Below the pieces are notes generated by a model. That model did not search any database, had not been told where the DNA came from, and saw only the letters and a program-made list of their open reading frames with translations. 48,059 nucleotides of DNA, from IMG/VR virus record IMGVR_UViG_3300044705_000041, positions 1 to 48,059 of that record. The stretch is one strand, 5' to 3'. This DNA is from a virus. The position numbers and the translations under genes are program-made. Of the stretch, positions 31,519 to 39,074 are shown piece after piece. How positions within the stretch are numbered: the stretch's first letter is position 1; the number at the start of each line of letters is the position of its first letter.

Positions 31519-32100
31519 ATGGCGAAGCTCAATCTAGGCTCGGCAGTTCAGGAGTTGAAAGACCCGGTACTGAGAAGTGCTGTGCTCTCGATTCAGGATG
31601 CAATCAATAATCTTGGGACACATCTTGCCGCCGATCCTGTGGGGGAAACTTCAACCCCACCGCCATTACAAGCTGTGAACGTCAAGACTGCGGGCGAGAT
31701 GGTTCATGTGACTTTCACTCATAACGTGCCGATCAATAAAAACATTCATTATTTTCTGGAATACGACAACGATCCAAGTTTTCCGAATCCTCACGTGACG
31801 CACAACGGTACAAGCCGCAGCATTCCGCCATTTACTTTGCCGACGAAGAATGATAGCTCCGTTACGCAGAACTGGTACTTTCGCGGCTACCCACAGATGC
31901 CAGGAAGTGCCCCGGCCCTGCCTGTCAACTTCGGCGGTGAGGTGCCAACCCCAGTAACCCTTAGCGGAACAACGGCCTTGACATTGCAGCCCTCGACAGG
32001 CTCAGGGACGGCAGCGCCGGATGGTTCGCAGGGCGGTTATGGGTTTGGAAGGATTCAGGCTCGGCCAGTGCTCGGGCCGAAAAGGAACATCGCAATATGA
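31519..32100 (+). CDS. Fibronectin/Ig-like tail accessory protein
   Basis: Encodes 193 residues, starting directly after the large tail gene. A helical N-terminus (LGSAVQELKDPVLRSAVLSI) precedes a domain with fibronectin-like strands (GEMVHVTFTHNVPINKNIHY, then YFLEYDNDPSF, WYFRGYPQMPG). A Gly/Thr-rich tail follows. Probably a tail component. Co-directional and coupled by ATGA to the next gene. Confidence 0.6.
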   Translation: MAKLNLGSAVQELKDPVLRSAVLSIQDAINNLGTHLAADPVGETSTPPPLQAVNVKTAGEMVHVTFTHNVPINKNIHYFLEYDNDPSFPNPHVTHNGTSRSIPPFTLPTKNDSSVTQNWYFRGYPQMPGSAPALPVNFGGEVPTPVTLSGTTALTLQPSTGSGTAAPDGSQGGYGFGRIQARPVLGPKRNIAI

Positions 32101-32489
32101 ACGTTGAGAACCTAGGCGATTCAGGGAGAGTAGTAAAGATTCACGAGGAGTCTAAGTTTGACTACAAACTCCCTGAGTTTCAAGGTAGTCCGCTATTTCC
32201 CATCCAGCGGGCAGTTACGGAAGGTGGGCGGTTAATCTGCGCTGCCGTGGTGAAAGTAGAAGCCGAAGTCTATCTCTGGTTGGATCACAACTACGCCACG
32301 CCTGAGGAAAGATGGGAAGCAGTAAAAGCCATGCACGCTGATTTGAAAGAGCAAGGCGCGAAGATTGGCTTCGACAGCTTTTATTGTGTTCTTCCGCCTG
32401 AGGTAGCCAAAAGTTTTGGCCCGCGCCTAGAGGATTTGGGATGGAAGGCGGATCGCGGATGGAAGCGGTACACGCTCGACGTGAGGTAA
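32097..32489 (+). CDS. GNAT-fold-like tail-region protein
   Basis: Encodes 130 residues, overlapping upstream. The order of strands and helices (RLICAAVVKVEAEVYLWLD, then TPEERWEAVKAMHADLKEQG, GFDSFYCVLPPEVAKSF, LEDLGWKADRGWKRYTLDV) resembles the acetyltransferase-fold proteins found near tail genes in podoviruses. The CoA-binding R/Q-x-x-G-x-A loop is not evident, so catalysis is doubtful. Confidence 0.5.
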   Translation: MNVENLGDSGRVVKIHEESKFDYKLPEFQGSPLFPIQRAVTEGGRLICAAVVKVEAEVYLWLDHNYATPEERWEAVKAMHADLKEQGAKIGFDSFYCVLPPEVAKSFGPRLEDLGWKADRGWKRYTLDVR

Positions 32490-32497
32490 TCCATTAA

Positions 32498-33049
32498 ATG
32501 AGAAGCGCTGTCGGTCAAGCCAAGCAAGCCTACGGAATGGCGTCGAACACGGCGAACCAAGGCGAGCAGAATGCAAGCCAGATTGGTTCGCAGTTAGTTC
32601 CTTTCGAGGAAAGAGAACTTAATAACCCCACAGGCTACACGCCGGAAGAAATGAACAACATGCTCGTGGCTGGCGAACAAGGTGCAGGCGGGGCGAATGC
32701 CGGAATAGCAGGCGAAGCAGCTTCTCGATTGGCGAGAACGCGCAACTCTGCTGGCTATTCCAATCTGTTAGACGAAGCCGCACGAGACAAGACGCGGCAG
32801 CTTTCAGAGAACGCACTGAACGTCCAAAACAAATCCGCCGACTTAGCGCAGAGAAAACAGCAAGAGGCTGCAAGTGAACTTGGCAACTTGTACGGAACCG
32901 ACGTAAACGAAACGCTCAAGGCTCAAGGCTTGATGAACGAGGACATTAACAGCGAAGTAGAGGCAGGCAAGAGCGGGTGGATGCAGAACATGACTAACCT
33001 GATTAGTTCTCTCTCGGGCGCTAGTAAAGGGCCAGGTCGGTATATCTAA
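32498..33049 (+). CDS. Ala/Asn-rich internal virion protein candidate
   Basis: Encodes 183 residues from ATG 32498. Ala-, Asn- and Gln-rich, helical (AGGANAGIAGEAASRLARTR, then NVQNKSADLAQRKQQEAASE). This composition and its position resemble podoviral ejection proteins such as P22 gp7-like or T7 internal core components. The next gene starts on its stop codon. Confidence 0.55.
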   Translation: MRSAVGQAKQAYGMASNTANQGEQNASQIGSQLVPFEERELNNPTGYTPEEMNNMLVAGEQGAGGANAGIAGEAASRLARTRNSAGYSNLLDEAARDKTRQLSENALNVQNKSADLAQRKQQEAASELGNLYGTDVNETLKAQGLMNEDINSEVEAGKSGWMQNMTNLISSLSGASKGPGRYI

Positions 33050-34416
33050 TGGCACTTCAAGATAAAATCCAGCCGCCTGATTATCCGATTCCCGGACTTT
33101 CTGACGAAGATGTTCAGAAAGAGGAATCGGCGTTGATGAAACAGAGCACGCCTGCCCCTTCGTCATCTCTTGGTCAGCAAGTTGGGCCGTGGGAGCAGAT
33201 ACCTGGCAGTGAGTTACACAATGCTGGAAAGATGGCTTACGCACAGCTCATGCCGAAGATCACAGCGCAGCCTGGATCGACGGACTACTTTCGTCAAAGG
33301 CAAGAGCAATTGGAATTTGAAAAGGCCCATCCGTGGGGAGCACCCATTTCTAAACACCCTGGAACTTTCGGGACGATTCTTCACGGCATAGCAAAAGCGG
33401 GGAACATCGCGGGCGAAGTCTTAGCTCCAGGCACGCTAGAGAACATTCCCGGCACCGATCTAAACCGCGAACGTAACGAGCGCGAAGATTTAGCCGGAAT
33501 CCAGAAAGCGGAGCAGGAGCAGAACCAAGAGACTGAGGCGAACGCATCCGAGACGCGGGCGAACGCAGAGAAAGAGAATGCGGATACAGCAGCCAGCGTG
33601 AAAACAGAAAAGCCGGAGGACATTAACCAACAATATGCCGATGCGGTTGGAGATGCGGTAAAGCGTGGGGTAAATCCCCTCGAAGATCCAACGGTTCAAA
33701 AGTATGCCGACGCAATTCAGAATGTCCAAAAACAACCACAGCAGAAACCCACGGCAGCCCACATTACCTACGATCAGGGCATCCCTGTTAGCGTCACGGG
33801 GAAAGACGGCAATACTTATGATGTCAACGATCCTAAGCTACCAGCCGAATTAAAGCCGTTGGTGCAATCCGCGACTCGCGCTCACGGCCAAGCTGTTACC
33901 GAAGCAGAACAAAAGCAGGCGCGAGCCTTCGGTGAACAGGAAAAAATGTTCAACGAGCGGCAGAATGCGCCGACCAACACAACTAAGGCCATGTACGATG
34001 CGGCTCCGCACGTCGAAGAGTTCATTCAGCGAATCAACCCGCTAATCGACAAATTGGAGAAATCCGGCGATCTTGGCCCCGGCGCTGGCCGCTGGAATGA
34101 ATTCTGGGCAGGCAAAGTCGGCTCAGGGAATCCCGATTTCGTGAGGCTCCGCACTGATGTAGGGCTTCTATCGACATTGCTGATGCGGATGCATGTAGGC
34201 GCTCGCGGCGGCGAGTACATCATGCAGCATTTTTCCGACATGATTAACTCTGGCAAGCAAGACCCTGCGAGTATGCGAGCCGCACTTGGGGAGATAGAAG
34301 CCTACGCGAAGCAATTGATGGCTGATAGGCAAGGCGGCGGCAACGCAACCGGAGAGAATAAGTCAGCGGCTCCAGCGACTAACGACAAAGACCCGCTAGG
34401 AATTCTCAGCCGATGA
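33049..34416 (+). CDS. Internal virion / DNA-ejection protein candidate
   Basis: Encodes 455 residues. Long low-hydrophobicity helical stretches rich in Gln, Glu, Asn and Ala (AEQEQNQETEANASETRANA, then AEKENADTAASVKT) alternate with a globular part (about 310-430: APHVEEFIQRINPLIDKLEK ... RGGEYIMQHFSDMINSG). Such proteins of ejection modules typically follow tail genes. No enzymatic motif is seen. Confidence 0.55.
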   Translation: MALQDKIQPPDYPIPGLSDEDVQKEESALMKQSTPAPSSSLGQQVGPWEQIPGSELHNAGKMAYAQLMPKITAQPGSTDYFRQRQEQLEFEKAHPWGAPISKHPGTFGTILHGIAKAGNIAGEVLAPGTLENIPGTDLNRERNEREDLAGIQKAEQEQNQETEANASETRANAEKENADTAASVKTEKPEDINQQYADAVGDAVKRGVNPLEDPTVQKYADAIQNVQKQPQQKPTAAHITYDQGIPVSVTGKDGNTYDVNDPKLPAELKPLVQSATRAHGQAVTEAEQKQARAFGEQEKMFNERQNAPTNTTKAMYDAAPHVEEFIQRINPLIDKLEKSGDLGPGAGRWNEFWAGKVGSGNPDFVRLRTDVGLLSTLLMRMHVGARGGEYIMQHFSDMINSGKQDPASMRAALGEIEAYAKQLMADRQGGGNATGENKSAAPATNDKDPLGILSR

Positions 34417-34593
34417 TTCGTCGTGCGTAAAAATCGCTCGGCATATTCCGCCGATTGCGACTACCGCAAACCAAGCAGCGAATAGACCTAAGCCGATCTC
34501 GAATCCGAAAAGCATAACGGCACACATTATCCAGATTTCCGCAAACCTCTCCAAGTAGCAGATAAGCCAAGAGAATAAATAGCGAAATGGCAA
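34396..34593 (-). CDS. Antisense membrane protein among virion genes
   Basis: Encodes 65 residues from TTG 34593, with a GGAAAG site upstream; ATG 34527 is a shorter alternative (43 residues). It has two hydrophobic segments (about 6-12 and 22-50, with VMLFGFEIGLGLFAAWFAVV) and a polar C-terminus. It fills the only plus-strand gap in the ejection module and overlaps both neighbours at its ends. It may be a membrane protein expressed separately, for example for superinfection control, or merely an open stretch. Confidence 0.4.
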   Translation of the reverse strand: MPFRYLFSWLICYLERFAEIWIMCAVMLFGFEIGLGLFAAWFAVVAIGGICRAIFTHDESSAENS

Positions 34594-36008
34594 CTCAGCC
34601 GCTTTCCATAGATCAATTCGCAGAAGCTATCAAGTCCAAATATCCAGGCACTTATGACCATTTGGACAATCAGGAACTGTCGAATCGCATTCTCGCAAAA
34701 TACCCGCAATACAGAACGCAGGTTGACTTGCGCTCTATCCCGCAGGGGCCAGAAAAGCCTGGATTCTGGAAGTCGATAGGGCAAGACATCAAGGGAATGG
34801 TGCCTTCATTGCAGTCTGATGCAGTCAGTAGTAACGCTAATCTCCCGCCTCCTCGATTGGCAGGCGCTCTCCAGTCGATAAAGGATAAGCAGGAAGCATC
34901 CGCAGAGGATACATACCGCAAGCAGGCTGGATATTCTCCGATTTACAGATCAATTGCTCCTATAGCAGAAGGGATCGGCGTCAACGTCCCTGGCATGGAG
35001 AAGTCAGCCAGCGAAGGCGATGCGGCAGGCGTGATAGGTCATGCCGCAACTGTCCCAGCGATCATGGCCGCAACCGAAGGGTTGCGAACTCCAATGGCGG
35101 CGAAAATAGGCCGCAGCGGAATCGAGCTTGGTAAAGGCATCGGCAATATCGCTGATGTAGCAACGTTTGACCGAATCGGTAAGGCCGCAAAGGCAGTTAC
35201 ATCGACAGGCAAGAATCTTGGGAAGATATGGGCATCAGAGCCAAAGCCTCCAATAGCGCAAGAGCCAACATTCCTAGAACGAGCCATTTCAGATAGTGCG
35301 GCGAACGCCGCAAATGAACCGTTCCCAGATCGCGTAGGAGCACATCTCGAAAACGCGATGAAGCCGAATATCGCTGGAGATGCTTCGCTCGATTTCCCAA
35401 GGTATCCAGGTGCGCCATTACCTGCAAAGCCTGCTCCTGAACTACTGCAATCCAGAGCCATTGCTGAAGGCGGAAAACCAACGCCAGAACCACAGAGCGC
35501 CGGACTTGGGAAACTTCCAGTTCATGCGGAAGAGGCTAGCCCAGCAATAGCGAAAGCGCCAGAGCCGAAAGAGATTGAACGGCAGTTAAACGATGCCTTA
35601 GGCGGAAAGCCGCTTATCGCTAATGTTCCGCTAAAGCAACAAGGGAGCCGGATAACTAGCGCAGCACCTAATCCAGCGGAAGGAATGCGGCCCGTAGATT
35701 CAACGGCCATTAAGTCTTACAGGTACGACCCTGCTCGGCGCGAATTTGAAGTAGTAACTCAGAACGGATCGCACGTTATCCACGGCGATGTAAGCCCAGA
35801 GCAAGCCAAAGCATTTGAGAATGCTTCGTCGAAAGGTAAGGCGTGGTCGGAACTTAAGAAAAACAGCACTTATGTCGGGAAGGTAGTTAACGGCCAACGT
35901 GTCTATGCTCAGCCGCCGAAAAGTATCCGTTCCGCCGACCCGAACGACCTTACAGAGATTCTCCAGAAGTCAGTAGAGCAAGCCAAAAAGAAACCAACGA
36001 TTCAGTAA
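34587..36008 (+). CDS. Ejection-type virion protein with C-terminal KTSC domain
   Basis: Encodes 473 residues. Residues 1-45 (LSIDQFAEAIKSKYPGTYDH, then LSNRILAKYPQY) are typical of large phage virion proteins. A hydrophobic helical segment (about 145-175) and a Pro/Ala-rich linker follow. Residues about 370-425 (VDSTAIKSYRYDPARREFEV, then VIHGDVSPEQAKAFENASSK) match the KTSC domain, often fused to phage enzymes and virion proteins. It probably enters the cell with DNA. Confidence 0.65.
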   Translation: MATQPLSIDQFAEAIKSKYPGTYDHLDNQELSNRILAKYPQYRTQVDLRSIPQGPEKPGFWKSIGQDIKGMVPSLQSDAVSSNANLPPPRLAGALQSIKDKQEASAEDTYRKQAGYSPIYRSIAPIAEGIGVNVPGMEKSASEGDAAGVIGHAATVPAIMAATEGLRTPMAAKIGRSGIELGKGIGNIADVATFDRIGKAAKAVTSTGKNLGKIWASEPKPPIAQEPTFLERAISDSAANAANEPFPDRVGAHLENAMKPNIAGDASLDFPRYPGAPLPAKPAPELLQSRAIAEGGKPTPEPQSAGLGKLPVHAEEASPAIAKAPEPKEIERQLNDALGGKPLIANVPLKQQGSRITSAAPNPAEGMRPVDSTAIKSYRYDPARREFEVVTQNGSHVIHGDVSPEQAKAFENASSKGKAWSELKKNSTYVGKVVNGQRVYAQPPKSIRSADPNDLTEILQKSVEQAKKKPTIQ

Positions 36009-36017
36009 GGAGCACAC

Positions 36018-36692
36018 ATGCCCGCTTATTCTGCCTCACCGCTCGCTCCAACGATCCTCGCACTGCCAGGGAAGCCAGTTTACTTATTCGGGAGCTACGC
36101 CGACAACATCGCGCCGACACGAATGCTTGTCTCAAACGTCGCGCTGACCTCGAACGTAGCGACCCTAACTGTGACGATTGTCGAAGGGAACCTCCCCGCA
36201 GTCGGCTCGAACATCACCGTCAATGGGACGGTCACGGCCTCGGGCGCGTTCAATGTGACGCTTGTTGCGCTGACGGCAGTTTCTATCTCGGCGAGCACAG
36301 GCCAAGGCACCGTAAGTTTCGCGCTGACTCACGCCAATGTGTCCTCGACCGCTGACGCTGGAATAGCGATTGTCGAACAGCCAATTGTTTTTGAAACCGT
36401 CTCAACCAACGAACTGAGCGTAGTTGCGACGCTACCCGATTCTCAGGATGGGAAAGCGCTCTCTGGGTTTTCGGTTGAAGTCTTGTGGGCATCCGGTACT
36501 TCGGCGGGCGCTGTTTCAGTGCTTTGTTCGGATGGCAACAGCAACGGCGGAGACTTCAACACCGTTGACACGATCACGTATCCCGCTACGCGCTCCGATC
36601 CTGCCGGACTGAGCGCAAATTTCGTGCAAGCAAAGATTTCAACTGCTCTGACAGGCGCTTCGACTATCGCCGTGAGGCTATTAACCCGATGA
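36018..36692 (+). CDS. Virion protein with Ig-like beta unit
   Basis: Encodes 224 residues from ATG 36018, with AAGGAG upstream. It contains the same Ig-like unit (MLVSNVALTSNVATLTVTI, then GAFNVTLVALTAVSIS and FALTHANVSSTADAG) found in 26171-26827 and 28111-31518. The C-terminus has Ser/Thr-rich strands. It precedes the adhesins with signal peptides and may be a baseplate or fibre-attachment protein. Confidence 0.6.
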   Translation: MPAYSASPLAPTILALPGKPVYLFGSYADNIAPTRMLVSNVALTSNVATLTVTIVEGNLPAVGSNITVNGTVTASGAFNVTLVALTAVSISASTGQGTVSFALTHANVSSTADAGIAIVEQPIVFETVSTNELSVVATLPDSQDGKALSGFSVEVLWASGTSAGAVSVLCSDGNSNGGDFNTVDTITYPATRSDPAGLSANFVQAKISTALTGASTIAVRLLTR

Positions 36693-37792
36693 AAAAACTA
36701 GCTCTGTTTTTGTTCTTAGCTCCGTTTGCTGCTCATGCACAATTGGGCAATGTGACGTTGAAGCACTTTGCTGGAGCACCGACAGGCCCATGCCAAAGGA
36801 ATCAGTTCGCCATGAATGATTCGACCGGAGCGCAGTATAACTGCCTCAATGGATCATGGAATCTCGTTAGCTCTGGAGGGGGGACAACCACGAATGCCGC
36901 AACCTTTGACAATGGCGGGGCTGGGGCAGCATCGGGCGCGACATTTAACGGCTCCGCGCCAGTAGATATTAGCTACAACACGATTGGAGCGGCCAATCTT
37001 GCGCTAGGCAATCTGTTTTCGGTGGCGGTGAACACGGCTTTGCTGCCATCGGCAGATAACACAATCTCTCTCGATAGCCCAAATTTTCGTTATATCGACG
37101 TCATCGCCGCTGGGGTATTTGGATGGTCAAGCGCTGGCGTGAAGGATACCAGTTTGTCACGCGACTCGGCGAGCACAGTGGATGTGGGTAACGGTACAGC
37201 GGGAGATGCTAGTGGAACAATACGAGCCGCCAATCATGTAGGAACAGCAGCGAACGGCGGATGGTCGGCACCGAATACAAGTACAGGCGCAAACTGTACC
37301 CACACCTCGGGAAACAACTGCATTTACAGCGACGCGAACGGTTTTCATGAGAATGCGGGAGGAACGGACTATGGCTATCTCATAGGCGGCGGCACAAGCG
37401 CTGTTACGTCTGGGAATCTCCCCAAGTACAACGGAACAACCGGAGCGCGAATACAAGATTCAGGCATTGCAGTCCCAACTGCGGCTGGAGCCGCTACATT
37501 AACGCAAACGATTTGCAGTGGAACTATAGCGTTGGGCACAAGCTTAATTGCGTCTGGCGCCAAGTCAACGGTAGCCACGGCGACCTGCACCGGCCTCGCC
37601 ACGACCGACAACATAATGATGGACTTCAACGCTGATCCTTCGACGGTCACAGGGTACGCGCCCAGCGCAAACGGAACGCTCACGATCATCAAATTCCCGA
37701 CTGCGAACACGATCAATGTGTATCAGTACAACGATACTGCAAGTTCGATTACTCCTGGCGCAATGACGGTAAATTACAGGGTGGTCCGATGA
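36689..37792 (+). CDS. Tail fibre-like adhesin with a signal peptide
   Basis: Encodes 367 residues, ATGA-coupled to the previous gene. MKKLALFLFLAPFAAHA is a textbook Sec signal peptide (cut before QLGN). Next comes a fibre-like motif (TGPCQRNQFAMNDSTGAQYN ... GSWNL) followed by low-complexity Gly/Ala/Thr/Asn beta-repeat sequence typical of tail fibres. A phage virion protein with a cleavable leader is unusual. It may be an exported protein rather than a virion part. Confidence 0.6.
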   Translation: MKKLALFLFLAPFAAHAQLGNVTLKHFAGAPTGPCQRNQFAMNDSTGAQYNCLNGSWNLVSSGGGTTTNAATFDNGGAGAASGATFNGSAPVDISYNTIGAANLALGNLFSVAVNTALLPSADNTISLDSPNFRYIDVIAAGVFGWSSAGVKDTSLSRDSASTVDVGNGTAGDASGTIRAANHVGTAANGGWSAPNTSTGANCTHTSGNNCIYSDANGFHENAGGTDYGYLIGGGTSAVTSGNLPKYNGTTGARIQDSGIAVPTAAGAATLTQTICSGTIALGTSLIASGAKSTVATATCTGLATTDNIMMDFNADPSTVTGYAPSANGTLTIIKFPTANTINVYQYNDTASSITPGAMTVNYRVVR

Positions 37793-38526
37793 AGAAGCTG
37801 CTTCTCCTGGTTGCACTCATAGTAGTCTCCGCGTCTATCCCTGCTCACGCTGCAATTGCCTTCCGTAAAGACTGCACGCCTAATAACGTCACTTCGAATG
37901 TGGCCTCATTCAATGTTTCTTGCGGGACAACAACCGCTGGAGACATGTTGGTGATTATAGGGGCCGAATACAACAGCAATGCTGGCGCGACCACGGTTAG
38001 CTGTAGCGATGGTACGAACACTTATACGACGCTCCATGCCGCCAACGCAGTATTTTATTGCTATGCACTAAACATTGCTGGCGGTACGACCACGGTTACG
38101 GTGACGTTCACCGGAGGAACCAGTTTTAGTACCACTCTCGGCGAAGAGTTCTCGGGAGTGAAGACGGCCTCCGCTTTCGATGTGGGGGCATTTAATAACT
38201 CGATTGCAAGTTGTACAGCCTGCACCATGCCAGCAGTCACGACTACGGCATCGGGTGATTTAGTCCTCACTGCTGGCGGAAACGCATCTACCAACAACAC
38301 CTTTACAGCAGGAACCGGATACACGATCTCAGCCAACGGGCAGGTCAGTGGTGGGAACCAGAGCGGAGCCGTGGAGTACCAAGTAGTCGGAGCGGCAAGC
38401 ACTTATACGCCGACTTTGAACATTACGACCGCGATGGCGATCACTGGGTATACGGTCGCCTTCTTTGCCGCTCCAGCAGGTGCGACTAACGTCCCTCAAA
38501 TCGGGGGCTTCCTGGTCGGCCCCTAG
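37789..38526 (+). CDS. Secreted-type beta protein, adhesin-like
   Basis: Encodes 245 residues, ATGA-coupled to the previous gene. Signal peptide MKKLLLLVALIVVSASIPAHA. The mature part is beta-rich with alternating Thr/Gly (SNVASFNVSCGTTTAGDML, then TVSCSDGTNTYTTLHAAN) and has several Cys that could form disulfides after export. The last domain resembles the C-terminal domain of 39067-42333. It ends convergently on the antisense methyltransferase gene (overlap of 4 bases). Confidence 0.6.
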   Translation: MKKLLLLVALIVVSASIPAHAAIAFRKDCTPNNVTSNVASFNVSCGTTTAGDMLVIIGAEYNSNAGATTVSCSDGTNTYTTLHAANAVFYCYALNIAGGTTTVTVTFTGGTSFSTTLGEEFSGVKTASAFDVGAFNNSIASCTACTMPAVTTTASGDLVLTAGGNASTNNTFTAGTGYTISANGQVSGGNQSGAVEYQVVGAASTYTPTLNITTAMAITGYTVAFFAAPAGATNVPQIGGFLVGP

Positions 38527-39074
38527 GTTGCAAATACTCGATACTTGTCTCCAGACCGAATAAGCGGGAAGTTGAAAACATTCTCGTGATAGGGCATTAG
38601 ATAGACCAAATAACGAGGCTTCGACCCTAGGCGAGACAGCACTTTTTTCATTGGCTCGGCACCAAACGGATTATGGAAAAACACGACGCAGGGTTCATCT
38701 GGAAAAGTGAAATTGGTAGCATCGGCGCAATATATCTGCGCCTTGATGCCAAGCTTTGTCAAATTTTCCCGCGCATCACGGCAAAGCCCTGGATCAAGCT
38801 CAACCCCGATCAGATTAGTAAATCCCGCTTCATGAGCGAGGATAAGCGGCTTGCCTCGGCCACATCCCACGTCGATAAATGTCCATCGCGGGATGCCCTC
38901 TACGGCTTGCGCAAACCGCTCCTCATCCACGGCTTGGTATCGCCGTGTATCTGTAGCCCACAGGCGACGTATCATGAGTGATTTTAGGCCAGAGGTATTG
39001 ACTCCACGGGCCACGTCAAAGGCGTCTGGCTTGGGAAAGAACTCGCCACGAAGTCTTTCGAGTAAAGTGCTCAT
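38523..39074 (-). CDS. Class I SAM-dependent methyltransferase
   Basis: Encodes 183 residues. ATG 39074 has TTGGAGG upstream; the frame is open to 39200. Motif I IDVGCGRGKPLILA (67-80) binds SAM; VELDPGL (91-97) holds the acidic ribose ligand; ADATNF (117-122) is motif III; and an HNPFG (134-138) motif sits where N6-adenine or protein methylases have an (N/D)PP(Y/F). The substrate is unclear: DNA, RNA or a protein/adhesin. It is antisense within the adhesin module, so it is probably a separate acquisition. Confidence 0.8.
   Translation of the reverse strand: MSTLLERLRGEFFPKPDAFDVARGVNTSGLKSLMIRRLWATDTRRYQAVDEERFAQAVEGIPRWTFIDVGCGRGKPLILAHEAGFTNLIGVELDPGLCRDARENLTKLGIKAQIYCADATNFTFPDEPCVVFFHNPFGAEPMKKVLSRLGSKPRYLVYLMPYHENVFNFPLIRSGDKYRVFAT

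Noticed and set aside
38851-39066. Upstream extension of the large adhesin to 38851
   Set aside because: This part is antisense to the methyltransferase gene and reads as Arg/Ser-rich noise. The signal peptide begins after 39067.
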